64,000 bases of DNA from Paenibacillus nasutitermitis (lineage in GTDB: Bacteria; Bacillota; Bacilli; Paenibacillales; Paenibacillaceae): NCBI RefSeq assembly GCF_014641075.1, contig NZ_BMHP01000012.1, positions 1-64,000 of the forward strand, written 5' to 3'. The notes below the pieces were generated by a model that searched no databases, was not told where the DNA came from, and worked only from the letters and a program-made list of their open reading frames with translations. Positions within the stretch are counted from its first letter, which is position 1; every line of letters begins with the position of its first letter. Of this stretch, positions 1 through 8,052 are shown piece after piece. The position numbers and the translations under genes are program-made.

Positions 1-50
1 AGAAATGCGTGCAGCTGACGAATACTAATCGGTCGAGGGCTTATCCTAAC
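1..50 (+). rRNA. 23S rRNA, 3' end only
   Basis: The first ~50 bases match the well-known conserved 3' end of Firmicute 23S rRNA (GACGAATACTAATCGGTCGA followed by GGGCTTA). The rest of the gene lies upstream of the window. The exact 3' end is an estimate. The 5S gene follows about 93 bases later, so this is the tail of an rrn operon. Confidence 0.85.
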
Positions 51-143
51 ACATTCAACCTTCTAAACGTTTCGCAAACGTTCGTATCCAGTTTTCAGGG
101 TGTAACTTGCCCGATTGATGATCGGTTAAGCCGATACATCCCG

Positions 144-260
144 TTTGGTAGCAATGGCGAAGGGGAACCACGCGTTCCCATCTCGAACACGACCGTTAAG
201 CCCTTCAGCGCCGATGGTACTTGGACCGCAGGGTCCTGGGAGAGTAGGACGTTGCCAAGC
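144..260 (+). rRNA. 5S rRNA
   Basis: A complete 117-base 5S rRNA. It starts TTTGGTAGCAATGGCGAAGG and ends GGACGTTGCCAAGC, with the conserved internal CGAACACGACCGTTAAGCCC and GGGAGAGTAGGACG blocks. The ends pair as helix I (TTTGGTAGC with GTTGCCAAGC). It follows the 23S rRNA end and is itself followed by a strong terminator, the usual 16S-23S-5S order. Confidence 0.96.
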
Positions 261-265
261 ACGAG

Positions 266-297
266 AAACCGACCGCAGTTTGCGGTCGGTTTTTTGT
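266..297 (+). terminator. rrn operon terminator
   Basis: A GC-rich inverted repeat (AACCGACCGCA / TGCGGTCGGTT) followed by a run of T residues, directly after 5S rRNA. It looks like a classic intrinsic terminator ending the rRNA transcript. Confidence 0.93.
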
Positions 298-478
298 TGT
301 TTCCGGGTTTATTTGTTCCCAGGTTTATTTATGTTTTTATTGTTTCCCTGTTTTTATTGTTGAAGATCTTTTTATTAAGAATGCCAGCCCGTTTTGCCGT
401 TGATGATGATTGATGCGGCATGCATATGACCGCCTATGATCCCTAATACGTATAATTGTCTATGACCATTCTTACATA

Positions 479-506
479 ATAAAAAGCAGCCAGGAGCTGC
501 TCTTTG
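479..506 (-). terminator. terminator of the minus-strand membrane protein gene
   Basis: Read on the minus strand, AGCAGC-loop-GCTGCT is followed by TTTTTATT, about 30 bases after the stop codon of the minus-strand gene at 536-1066. The stem is short (6-7 bp). Confidence 0.6.
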
Positions 507-535
507 ATGTAGCCATTAATATGTACCGATATGCA

Positions 536-1066
536 TCACCGATGGTAATAGCTTACATCCGTCGCCTGGATGCGAAGGACCCCGTCCCGTCGGCTTTTTC
601 TCAGACTGTGCAGCAGGATCATCCGTGGTGCCAGCATCCATAGATGCCAGCAAATCATACTGATCATTTGGGCTTCATTGGCCCAAGGATAGGCCACGCC
701 AATGGCGCATAACCCAAGCCAAAGCATATGACGGTGCAGGCGGCGAAAGAGAGCAAGTTCGATATGGGCAATCGGGATGTATCCGACCCAGGGTAATAGG
801 ATCCTCCAGCCCCAACGGCGATTGTCCGGTTCGTCTACTCGCACCAGAGTCAGACGGATAATGATAAACTGGATCAGCAGAGTCGCAACGATTCCAAGGA
901 CAATGGCTAGCGCTCCGTCTTTCTGATAAAGAACCAGCTGAAAGATCGAAATTATGAATGCTATGCTTAAATAGCTCCACATCAGCTCGCTTCGAATCAT
1001 GATTTTACGAATTAGCTGATATTGATAAATTGTCGCTTTTTCCTGTTCGGCGAGCGTCCCTCTCAT
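536..1066 (-). CDS. predicted integral membrane protein of unknown function (176 aa)
   Basis: I do not recognise the family. The 176-residue product has hydrophobic stretches at roughly 29-47, 52-74, 88-100, 113-128 and 133-150, separated by short Arg/His-rich loops, so a small multi-pass membrane protein is likely. No signal peptidase site or catalytic motif is apparent. The ATG start has an upstream GGAGGGGA, though the spacing (about 11 bases) is on the long side. It stands alone on the minus strand between the rrn operon and gin, ends in a hairpin terminator, and has no equivalent at this place in B. subtilis as I recall it, so it may be lineage-specific. Confidence 0.75.
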   Translation of the reverse strand: MRGTLAEQEKATIYQYQLIRKIMIRSELMWSYLSIAFIISIFQLVLYQKDGALAIVLGIVATLLIQFIIIRLTLVRVDEPDNRRWGWRILLPWVGYIPIAHIELALFRRLHRHMLWLGLCAIGVAYPWANEAQMISMICWHLWMLAPRMILLHSLRKSRRDGVLRIQATDVSYYHR

Positions 1067-1220
1067 TGACTCTATGTCCCCTCCATCCTACTAGTGAATG
1101 TATCGGAAATTGGATGACTTTTATGAAGAGCGGGGGAGGCAAACAATATTTTGATATCCTTCACCCTTTTCACTCGTGTATCATATGATGTAGGGCTATT
1201 TGAAACGGGCTATGAAACAA

Positions 1221-1250
1221 GTATATGATGCTAGACTATGCGGCATACTA
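1221..1250 (+). promoter_or_regulatory. sigma-G (sigma-F/G type) promoter of gin
   Basis: GTATA (1221-1225), 18-base spacer, CATACTA (1244-1250). This matches the recalled forespore consensus GNATR-N18-CATNHTA at every defined position. It lies about 40 bases before the gin start. csfB in B. subtilis is known to be a forespore gene, which agrees. Confidence 0.7.
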
Positions 1251-1290
1251 GTAGCAATGAGTAATTTTTGAAAAGTCGAGGTGAAGCAAC

Positions 1291-1476
1291 GTGGAAGAGC
1301 CGATTGGAAGCTGCTGTATTATTTGTGGTCATGAAAAGTTGGAAGGTCTTCGTATTATTAATGAGTTTATTTGCGAATCCTGTGAATTGGAAATGGTCAG
1401 AACGGAAGTCCAGGATGCCAAGTATCCCTTCTTTATTCATCAGCTGAAGCAAATCTGGATTCAGAAGAATGCCTGA
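1291..1476 (+). CDS. gin: anti-sigma-G factor Gin (CsfB)
   Basis: A 61-residue small zinc-binding protein of the Gin/CsfB family. In B. subtilis it binds and restrains the late forespore sigma factor sigma-G (and sigma-E), preventing premature activity during sporulation. Visible here are two CxxC pairs: CCIIC near residues 8-12 and CESC near residue 28-31, the expected zinc knuckle, followed by a short helical tail. The start is GTG with a good CGAGGTGA ribosome site six bases upstream. A consensus forespore promoter precedes it. Its place just ahead of yaaO-tmk-darA matches the B. subtilis neighbourhood. Length is close to the family's usual 60-65 residues. Confidence 0.92.
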   Translation: MEEPIGSCCIICGHEKLEGLRIINEFICESCELEMVRTEVQDAKYPFFIHQLKQIWIQKNA

Positions 1477-1622
1477 TTGTTTAGTGAAGGGAAAGAAGCA
1501 TCGACTTAAATCCCCGTTTACCCGAACAGCTGGCCTGTAATGGGGTGGCGGGGATATTTATTTGGCCTAACTCATACCAATGGCATCATCCCAATGATCG
1601 ATGAAGGAGTATTATATTTGAT

Positions 1623-3140
1623 ATGAATACCAGTAAAACTCTCTCTCTCTTCCATGCTCCACTATATAAGGCATTAATAAATTTGTACGACTCAAACCCA
1701 GGCAGCTACCATGTACCTGGACATAAATATGGGCAATCGTTGGATATGCTGAAAGAACTTGATCCGGATGCCTTCCATATATTTAAGACGATTATGGCTC
1801 TGGATGTGACAGAGCTCTCTGTTACGGATGACCTTCATAGTCCGGCAGCGGTTATTGCGGAGGCCCAGAATTTGGCAGCTATGACCTTCGGTGCGGAGCA
1901 AACCTTTTTTTTGATTGGTGGCAGTACAGCAGGCAATCTGGCCATGATATTAGCCAGTTGCAATCCGGGTGATACGATTATTGTGCAAAGAAATATTCAT
2001 AAATCGGTTCTGAATGGATTAATGCTTGCCCAGGCAAAAGTTGTTTTTCTCTCTCCGCAAACGGATCCGGTATCAGGGTTGCATATTATTCCGGAGTTGT
2101 CCGATGTTGCAGAGGCACTAACCCGATATCCGGAAACAAAAGCCGTATTTCTGTCGAATCCCAGCTATTATGGGCGAAGTGTGGATCTTCATCTGTATGC
2201 GGAGCTTGTTCACGAACATAACTGTCTTCTGCTGGTCGATGAGGCACATGGCGCACATTATGGGCAGCATCCTTCATTCCCTGTCTCTGCTCTGCAGGCA
2301 GGGGCTGATGCTGTCGTACAATCGACGCATAAAACGTTGTCGGCTCTTACGATGGGTGCGATGCTGCATGTTCAAGGCAGCAGCATTGATCGGGATGCTG
2401 TTACGTCAGCATTAACGATGATCCAAAGTTCCAGCCCGTCGTACCCGATAATGGCATCACTTGATATTGCCCGGGCAATGATCGATGTTTTTGGTCCTTC
2501 CTTGTTTGAAAAGGGGATACAATCGGCTCAGGCTTTCCGGCAATGGGTGAAGCAATCCTCGGCATGGTTGGAAGAGCCGGCAAATACTCTCAATGCGCAA
2601 TGTGATCCCCTTCGAGTCATTGTGAAGGATCGAACCGGAAGATATACAGGGTATGATCTTCAGCAACGCTTGGAAAAAGAAGGATGCTGGGCAGAAATGG
2701 CGGATTCATCTCATGTGGTTCTTTTATTTGGGATGTCGAATTCAAAGGCGGATTATGATAAATTGATCGCTGCATTTATGAAAATAGAAGAAGAAGAACA
2801 ACCATATAACGATTATTATTTTGCTGTCCAATCCCCCGATGTTGTAAACATGAGAAAATTCCTGTCATATTCGGCCTGTCCGATTTCCGAACCGGTTCTC
2901 TTCAGCAACAGGCGTATGAGGCGGGATCAAGTGGAAATGATTGCTGCCACAGAGGCTGCTGGCCGAATTGCGGCTGAAGCGGTCATACCATATCCGCCGG
3001 GCATCCCGATCTTGTATCCGGGCGAATTGATCCGGCCGGATGTCCTCCTTTTTTTGAAAGAGTTAGCGCGGACTGGCGCCAAATGTCAGGGTGTTTCCGA
3101 TCCGACATTACAAAAACTTGCTGTGATCCGCAAGGACTAG
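1623..3140 (+). CDS. yaaO: Orn/Lys/Arg decarboxylase-family PLP enzyme (YaaO-like)
   Basis: A 505-residue PLP-dependent enzyme of the bacterial basic amino-acid decarboxylase family (fold type I, group III). The N-terminal large domain contains the family signature GSYHVPGHKYG near residue 22, DVTELSVTDDLHSP near 61, the DEAHGAHYG aspartate-histidine motif, and the Schiff-base lysine in STHKTLSAL (Lys237). A smaller C-terminal domain ends with PYPPGIPILYPGE, typical of these enzymes. The substrate cannot be read from sequence: lysine, arginine and ornithine members all look like this, and B. subtilis YaaO itself is uncharacterised as far as I know. ATG is chosen with GAAGGAG upstream, though the spacing is about 13 bases. 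Its neighbours are gin and tmk. Confidence 0.9.
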   Translation: MNTSKTLSLFHAPLYKALINLYDSNPGSYHVPGHKYGQSLDMLKELDPDAFHIFKTIMALDVTELSVTDDLHSPAAVIAEAQNLAAMTFGAEQTFFLIGGSTAGNLAMILASCNPGDTIIVQRNIHKSVLNGLMLAQAKVVFLSPQTDPVSGLHIIPELSDVAEALTRYPETKAVFLSNPSYYGRSVDLHLYAELVHEHNCLLLVDEAHGAHYGQHPSFPVSALQAGADAVVQSTHKTLSALTMGAMLHVQGSSIDRDAVTSALTMIQSSSPSYPIMASLDIARAMIDVFGPSLFEKGIQSAQAFRQWVKQSSAWLEEPANTLNAQCDPLRVIVKDRTGRYTGYDLQQRLEKEGCWAEMADSSHVVLLFGMSNSKADYDKLIAAFMKIEEEEQPYNDYYFAVQSPDVVNMRKFLSYSACPISEPVLFSNRRMRRDQVEMIAATEAAGRIAAEAVIPYPPGIPILYPGELIRPDVLLFLKELARTGAKCQGVSDPTLQKLAVIRKD

Positions 3141-3179
3141 CATTTATGAACCCTATACCACGTATAACGGCAGAAAACA

Positions 3180-3208
3180 TTTACGCTTTGTACAGGCTTT
3201 GTTATGAT
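3180..3208 (+). promoter_or_regulatory. candidate sigma-A promoter of tmk
   Basis: TTTACG (3180-3185), 17-base spacer, TATGAT (3203-3208), in the short gap between yaaO and tmk. It would start a transcript running through tmk-darA-yaaR-holB-ricT-yabA to the terminator at 7109-7145. Confidence 0.5.
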
Positions 3209-3245
3209 AAGGACAAGGAAAACCATATAAAAGGGAGCTTTTTGA

Positions 3246-3902
3246 TTGGAGCCAAGAAATTTTTTGACGATAGAGGGCGGTGAAGGCGCGGGAAAAACGA
3301 CACTCATTGATGGGCTCGCGCGTACACTGACAGCAAGGGGCGTGCGGGTCATGACGACTCGTGAGCCTGGCGGCATTCCCATTGCCGAGCAAATCCGCAG
3401 TGTCATTCTGGATCAAGGCAATACCGCTATGGAAGCAAGAACGGAAGCCTTGTTGTATGCTGCTGCCAGGCGTCAGCATTTGACGGAGAAGGTCATACCG
3501 GCGCTCGCTGAAGGCATGTTCGTTATTTGTGACCGTTTTGTCGACAGCAGCCTGGCGTATCAGGGTCATGCCCGGGGACTTGGCATGGAGGAAATTTGGT
3601 CGATTAACCGTTTTGCCATTGAGGATACGATGCCGCAGCTGACCTTGTGGCTGGATATTTCCCCAGAAGAGGGACTTTCGCGTATTCATCAGGGGACCGG
3701 CCGGGAAATCAACCGCCTGGATTTGGAGGGACTTTCTTTTCACCGTCTGGTTAGAGAAGGGTATGAAAAACTGCAAGCGCAAAATCCGGAGCGAATTGTC
3801 CGTTTAAATGCCGAATGTGCCCCTGAGGTCTTACTGAGTGACTCCATCTCGATTATCATGGAGCGTTTTAAAGGATTATTTGCAAACGATGTCAAATTAT
3901 AA
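3246..3902 (+). CDS. tmk: thymidylate kinase
   Basis: Phosphorylates dTMP to dTDP with ATP, an essential step in dTTP supply. The 218-residue protein begins with the P-loop GGEGAGKT at residues 11-18, followed by TTREPGG (the DRX-like dTMP-binding loop) and CDRFVDSSLAYQG, the thymidylate kinase signature. The LID region carries GREINRLDLE. The start is TTG, supported by AAGGGAG eight bases upstream; no in-frame ATG lies before the P-loop. Length and position (before darA) match B. subtilis tmk. Confidence 0.96.
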   Translation: MEPRNFLTIEGGEGAGKTTLIDGLARTLTARGVRVMTTREPGGIPIAEQIRSVILDQGNTAMEARTEALLYAAARRQHLTEKVIPALAEGMFVICDRFVDSSLAYQGHARGLGMEEIWSINRFAIEDTMPQLTLWLDISPEEGLSRIHQGTGREINRLDLEGLSFHRLVREGYEKLQAQNPERIVRLNAECAPEVLLSDSISIIMERFKGLFANDVKL

Positions 3903-3991
3903 TAGTAGACCTTTTTTATTGCCGTAGAACATATCGTACACATATTGCAAACAGGTTGTCGGGTAAGATAATATTTTCGGGAGGGATTGGA

Positions 3992-4321
3992 ATGAAATTA
4001 GTGGTCGCGATTGTCCAGGATAAAGACAGCAACAGATTGTCGAATGCACTCGTTCAAGAAGGGTTTAGAGCAACCAAGCTGGCCAGTACGGGCGGATTCC
4101 TGCGTGCAGGTAATACAACCTTTATGATCGGTATCGAGGATGAGCGGGTACATGAAGTTCTAAACGTCATCCGTTCCAACTGTAAAGTGCGCGATCAGCT
4201 TGTTTCGCCAGTATCGCCAATGGGCAGCACCACGGATGCTTACATCCCATTTCCAGTTGAAGTGCAGGTTGGCGGGGCAGCCGTTTTCGTTGTTCCTGTA
4301 GAAAGATTCGAACACTTCTGA
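3992..4321 (+). CDS. darA: cyclic-di-AMP receptor DarA (PII-like)
   Basis: A 109-residue PII-like trimeric protein (YaaQ/DarA/PstA family) that binds c-di-AMP in B. subtilis, Listeria and Staphylococcus; the downstream target is unknown to me. It begins MKLVVAIVQDKDSN, then has the conserved G-F-R-A-T-K-L-A-S-T-G-G-F-L-R-A-G-N-T-T stretch at about residues 24-43, which forms the ligand pocket, and GGAAVFVVPVERFEHF at the end. The ATG at 3992 has GGGAGGG seven bases upstream; an earlier in-frame start would add unrelated residues. A c-di-AMP riboswitch occurs about 8 kb downstream in this same window. Confidence 0.95.
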   Translation: MKLVVAIVQDKDSNRLSNALVQEGFRATKLASTGGFLRAGNTTFMIGIEDERVHEVLNVIRSNCKVRDQLVSPVSPMGSTTDAYIPFPVEVQVGGAAVFVVPVERFEHF

Positions 4322-4337
4322 TTGGGCGTGATTCCAT

Positions 4338-4781
4338 ATGAAAATCAATCCGGGGTTTCGCCCGTTAGGGCAGGATCGCGCAAGACCGGATCCAGGATTA
4401 AAACCTGCCCAGACAAAAAACTTCACCGATGTCATGATGCATCAGGATGAGCAGCGGACGATGGAACAGCTCCAGCAGAAGCTGCAGGATATTCATAATC
4501 AGGGCGAGCGTTTGTCCAGATCCATGACCGTTCGCGAGCTGCAGCTGTACCGCAGGATGATCAAGAAATTTCTGGAGGATACCGTTAAGCGCGGTGTCGG
4601 CATGAAGGAAACAAAAGGATTTGACCGGCGCGGTCGGATTAAACGTTACAAACTGCTCGATGAGGTGGATTCCGCTCTCCTATCGATGGGGGAAGAGCTG
4701 CTTGATACGGAAGAAGGACGTTTGGAACTTTTGCAAAAGATCGGCGATATACGGGGAATTTTGATTAATCTGTTTTTTTAA
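4338..4781 (+). CDS. yaaR: YaaR family protein (DUF327)
   Basis: A 147-residue protein of the YaaR/DUF327 family, of unknown function but conserved between darA and holB in Bacillales. It is predicted helical, with a charged, glutamine-rich middle (EQRTMEQLQQKLQDIHNQGERLS) and a basic stretch KETKGFDRRGRIKRYKLLDEVD near residues 91-112 that is typical of the family. The N-terminal 30 residues are proline-rich and probably flexible. It lies 16 bases after darA and runs into the holB leader, so the genes appear to be one operon. Confidence 0.88.
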   Translation: MKINPGFRPLGQDRARPDPGLKPAQTKNFTDVMMHQDEQRTMEQLQQKLQDIHNQGERLSRSMTVRELQLYRRMIKKFLEDTVKRGVGMKETKGFDRRGRIKRYKLLDEVDSALLSMGEELLDTEEGRLELLQKIGDIRGILINLFF

Positions 4782-4874
4782 ATGGACTTCAGCTTCATGC
4801 AAGACCAGGCCATCCCTATAAGGCGATGGCCGCCGCTTCTGGCGGCTGAAGTGAAAGGCGAAAGGAATAATGTT

Positions 4875-5852
4875 ATGAGTATCGCGCAACTGGCTGGACA
4901 GCCGACAGCGAAACGAATTTTACAGCATGCGCTGCGTACCCGAAAGGTCTCGCATGCTTATCTGTTTACCGGACCGACGGGAAGCGGAAGAATGGCGATG
5001 GCCAAAGCATTCGCGAAAGCCTTGTTTTGTACGGAGGGGCTGGATGATGCATGCGGGGAATGTCTGGCCTGCCGCAAGTTCGAACATGGCAATCAGCCGA
5101 ACCTGCATATCGTGGAACCGGACGGGATTTCCATCAAAATTGACCAAATACGTGAGCTTCAGCGGGAACTTGCCTACCGCAGTACTGGAGCGGAACGAAA
5201 AATATATATTATGCAGCGTGCCGAAACAATGACTCAGCAAGCTGCGAACAGTCTGCTCAAGTTTCTGGAGGAGCCGCAGACGCCGGTTGTAGCCCTCTTG
5301 CTGACGGAAAATGGACAAGCTATGCTTCCCACCGTCCGTTCCCGAACGCAGTGGGTGCCTTTTAAGCCCCTCGCTCCTGCAGATATGCTTCAAACGCTGG
5401 TTGCAGAGGATGTGCCGCCACTGCTGGCTAGGGCTGCTGTTCATTTGGCTTCGGGACTTGAAGCATGCCGATCCATCATCCAACAGAATGAGTTTGCAGA
5501 AATGAGAAATGTAGTGATACAATTAGGCAAGGATAGTCTGAGCCGATTCACCGCGGCGATGATATCCGCCCAACAACAAGTGTTTAAGACGGGTCTGGGC
5601 GATCAGCCGCAGCAGCTGCTGTCCCTGCTCGTATTATGGTATAAAGATATGATACATTTTCAAGCTGGAAGACATGAGGCACTCGTTTTTATAGATCAGG
5701 TTGATTGGATCGGCAAACATGCATTCGGACGTTCAGCGGACGGTTGGGTACGATGCATGGAGCATACGCTCGAGGCAGGCAAACGAATGCGTGCCCATGT
5801 ACCCCCGCAGTTAGCTCTGGAGCAAATGCTAATCCGCATACAGGAGGGGTGA
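4875..5852 (+). CDS. holB: DNA polymerase III subunit delta'
   Basis: Clamp-loader delta' subunit, part of the complex that loads the beta sliding clamp during replication. The 325-residue protein has an AAA+ fold: a degenerate P-loop GPTGSGRM (Lys replaced by Arg) at about residues 36-43, a four-cysteine zinc module (C-x8-C-x2-C-x2-C) near residues 55-70, and the SRC-like region ANSLLKFLEEPQ. Loss of a proper Walker A is expected because delta' subunits often do not hydrolyse ATP. ATG 4875 is chosen because residues after it align with the family start (MSIAQLAGQPTAKRIL) and AAAGG precedes it; an upstream in-frame ATG at 4782 directly abuts yaaR. Confidence 0.94.
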   Translation: MSIAQLAGQPTAKRILQHALRTRKVSHAYLFTGPTGSGRMAMAKAFAKALFCTEGLDDACGECLACRKFEHGNQPNLHIVEPDGISIKIDQIRELQRELAYRSTGAERKIYIMQRAETMTQQAANSLLKFLEEPQTPVVALLLTENGQAMLPTVRSRTQWVPFKPLAPADMLQTLVAEDVPPLLARAAVHLASGLEACRSIIQQNEFAEMRNVVIQLGKDSLSRFTAAMISAQQQVFKTGLGDQPQQLLSLLVLWYKDMIHFQAGRHEALVFIDQVDWIGKHAFGRSADGWVRCMEHTLEAGKRMRAHVPPQLALEQMLIRIQEG

Positions 5853-5856
5853 AGGA

Positions 5857-6657
5857 TTGTATAACGTCGTTGGTGTCCGCTTCAAGAAGGCGGGCAAGAT
5901 TTATTACTTTGATCCTGTTGAGTTTCCCATCGATAAAGACCAGCATGTTATCGTGGAAACGGCAAGGGGCATTGAATACGGTAAGGTTGTGGTTGGGCAT
6001 AAACAAGTCGGTGAATCGGATGTTGTCCTTCCACTCAAGAAAGTCATTCGTATTGCAGGTGATAGTGATGCCAAGATCGTTGACGAGAACAAGTCAGCCG
6101 CTCGAAATGCATTTAACACCTGTTTGGATAAAATAAAAGACCACCAGCTGAAAATGAAGCTGGTCGACGTCGAATTTACATTCGACCGAAACAAGATTAT
6201 TTTTTATTTTACGGCTGAAGGCCGTGTTGATTTTCGCGAATTGGTAAAAGATTTAGCCAGTGTTTTTCGTACCCGCATTGAACTGAGGCAAATCGGTGTG
6301 CGGGACGAAGCCAAGATGCTGGGCGGGATTGGCCCTTGCGGGCGCGTTCTCTGCTGCTCATCCTGGCTCGGCGATTTTGAACCGGTATCCATCAAGATGG
6401 CCAAAGACCAGAATTTGTCGCTCAATCCGACAAAGATTTCCGGTTTATGCGGCCGATTGATGTGCTGTTTGAAGTATGAGCATGATAATTACGAAAGTGT
6501 CCGTGAAGAGCTCCCGGCGGTAGGGAAGGTCGTTGTCACTTCTTTGGGAGAAGGCAAGGTAACCGGAATAAACGTTGGCACCAAATCCGTTTATGTGCAA
6601 CTATTTGATGGTGGGAAGCCGAAGGAATTGCCGCTGGATGATGTCGTAATTAAATAA
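5857..6657 (+). CDS. ricT: PSP1 domain protein RicT (YaaT)
   Basis: A 266-residue PSP1-domain protein. In B. subtilis RicT (YaaT) acts with RicA and RicF in an iron-sulfur complex that helps RNase Y mature transcripts and promotes biofilm, competence and sporulation. Conserved cysteines lie in GPCGRVLCCSSW (about residues 160-171) and GLCGRLMCCLKYEH (about 197-210), the cluster ligands expected in the family. The start is TTG with a strong AGGAGGGG eight bases upstream, four bases after the holB stop, so the two genes are likely co-translated. Confidence 0.94.
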   Translation: MYNVVGVRFKKAGKIYYFDPVEFPIDKDQHVIVETARGIEYGKVVVGHKQVGESDVVLPLKKVIRIAGDSDAKIVDENKSAARNAFNTCLDKIKDHQLKMKLVDVEFTFDRNKIIFYFTAEGRVDFRELVKDLASVFRTRIELRQIGVRDEAKMLGGIGPCGRVLCCSSWLGDFEPVSIKMAKDQNLSLNPTKISGLCGRLMCCLKYEHDNYESVREELPAVGKVVVTSLGEGKVTGINVGTKSVYVQLFDGGKPKELPLDDVVIK

Positions 6658-6702
6658 GCGGAATCCGTGAGTCCGAAGCTGAACAGTCTTTGGGGTGGGA
6701 AC

Positions 6703-7104
6703 TTGAATAAGAAGGATTTATTTAATCAAATGGACGAGCTGGAAACGAATATGGGAAATCTCCATGTCCAACTGGGCTCTCTTAAGCAGCACGTTAAATC
6801 ATTGCTTGAAGAAAACAAACGGCTCAGTATCGAGAATCAGCAGCTGCGAAAAATCTTCAAGCGGGAAACAGCGATACTCTCCTCGCAGGCAGAGCCGGAT
6901 CTGGCAGGAGCTGAAGAGGAGCAAGGCATGACGGAGGAGCAGAATCCGTATATGCCTGTAGATCAGGAGACAGCTGTTGGAGAGGGTTACGATAACCTGG
7001 CCCGGCTTTATCACGAAGGGTTTCATATCTGCAACTTGTATTACGGGCATTTGCGTACGGAGGGTGACTGTTTGTTCTGTCTATCCTTTCTCAATAAGGA
7101 ATGA
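6703..7104 (+). CDS. yabA: replication initiation control protein YabA
   Basis: YabA restrains chromosome initiation in B. subtilis by binding DnaA and the clamp DnaN. The 133-residue product has an N-terminal leucine-rich coiled coil (KKDLFNQMDELETNMGNLHVQLG) followed by a flexible acidic linker and a C-terminal zinc module, HEGFHIC ... CLFCLSFL, which is the family hallmark. I chose the TTG at 6703 because the following NKKDLFNQ aligns with the known YabA N-terminus; an upstream GTG at 6667 would add twelve unrelated residues. The terminator at 7109-7145 closes the operon. Confidence 0.92.
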   Translation: MNKKDLFNQMDELETNMGNLHVQLGSLKQHVKSLLEENKRLSIENQQLRKIFKRETAILSSQAEPDLAGAEEEQGMTEEQNPYMPVDQETAVGEGYDNLARLYHEGFHICNLYYGHLRTEGDCLFCLSFLNKE

Positions 7105-7108
7105 TTAC

Positions 7109-7145
7109 AACAAGACCCGGTCCTTTCGGGTCTTGTTTGTTTTCA
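7109..7145 (+). terminator. terminator after yabA
   Basis: Inverted repeat AACAAGACCCG / CGGGTCTTGTT with a T-rich tail, immediately after the yabA stop. It ends the tmk-to-yabA operon. Confidence 0.92.
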
Positions 7146-7269
7146 TCCCTGCAGAAGTTATGGATATGAAAAAGCGAGATGTGAATAAAAATGCATAATG
7201 AATAACATGCTTCATTTTTAGAACTTCTAAAAACCGGTTAAGAATGAATGAAATGAGGGCAACTCGCAC

Positions 7270-8052
7270 GTGATGGAACAATCTAATGAAGAAACATTAT
7301 TAAGCAATGAGCGATTGGATGATTTGTTGACGCATCAGCTGCACATCATTCAGAGCCGGGAAGTATTCAGCTTCTCCATGGATGCGGTACTGCTGGCGCG
7401 GTTTGCCGGTGTTCCCCCCAGGGGGAAAGTGCTGGACTTATGCACGGGAAACGGGGTTATTCCCCTTCTGCTGTCCACCCGCACAAAAGCAGCTATCACA
7501 GGTGTCGAGATTCAGCCGCGTTTGGCTGACATGGCAAGGAGAAGCGTGAAATGGAACAGGCTGGAGGAGCAGATTCATATTCATGAAGGCGATCTGCGCC
7601 TTTATATTGAGCACGGCGGTTATGGCAGTTTTGATGCCATAACGGTCAATCCCCCTTATATGCCGGTAGGAATCGGCGATAGGAATGAAAATGAACATAT
7701 GGCAAACGCCAGGCATGAATTGAACGGGACACTGGATGAAATTGTGGCAGCCTGCGCCAAGCTGGTCCGTACCGGCGGACGGGTTTCCATGGTGCACCGG
7801 CCGTCACGGCTGATCGAAATTACACAAACGCTGCGCAAATGGAAACTGGAGCCGAAGAGGATCCGCTTTGTTCATCCCCATGCCAAAGCGGAGGCCAATA
7901 TGGTATTGATCGAAGCGGTGCGTGACGGCAAGCCCGATGTCAAACTGCTGGCGCCTCTAATCGTCTATAATGAAGAGCGTAATTATAATGAAGAGATTAT
8001 GGAGATCTATTACGGAAATCATCAGCCGGAAACGAGGATGGAGCCAACATGA
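7270..8052 (+). CDS. trmN6: tRNA1(Val) (adenine(37)-N6)-methyltransferase-like protein
   Basis: A class I SAM-dependent methyltransferase of the TrmN6/YabB family that methylates N6 of A37 in tRNA(Val) in E. coli; the Bacillus ortholog's target is assumed. Of 260 residues, LDLCTGNGVIPLLLS at about 56-70 is SAM-binding motif I, and VNPPYMP near 126-132 is the NPPY catalytic motif of N6-adenine methylases. The annotated GTG start lies one codon before an ATG, so either could be used; GAGGGC is upstream. The stop overlaps rsmI by four bases, which suggests coupled translation. B. subtilis has yazA between these two genes; here it is missing. Confidence 0.9.
   Translation: MMEQSNEETLLSNERLDDLLTHQLHIIQSREVFSFSMDAVLLARFAGVPPRGKVLDLCTGNGVIPLLLSTRTKAAITGVEIQPRLADMARRSVKWNRLEEQIHIHEGDLRLYIEHGGYGSFDAITVNPPYMPVGIGDRNENEHMANARHELNGTLDEIVAACAKLVRTGGRVSMVHRPSRLIEITQTLRKWKLEPKRIRFVHPHAKAEANMVLIEAVRDGKPDVKLLAPLIVYNEERNYNEEIMEIYYGNHQPETRMEPT

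Noticed and set aside
1508..1558. ATCCCCG ... CGGGGAT inverted repeat after gin as a terminator
   Set aside because: The loop is over 30 bases and the T-tail is poor (ATTTATTT), so it was not listed as a terminator.
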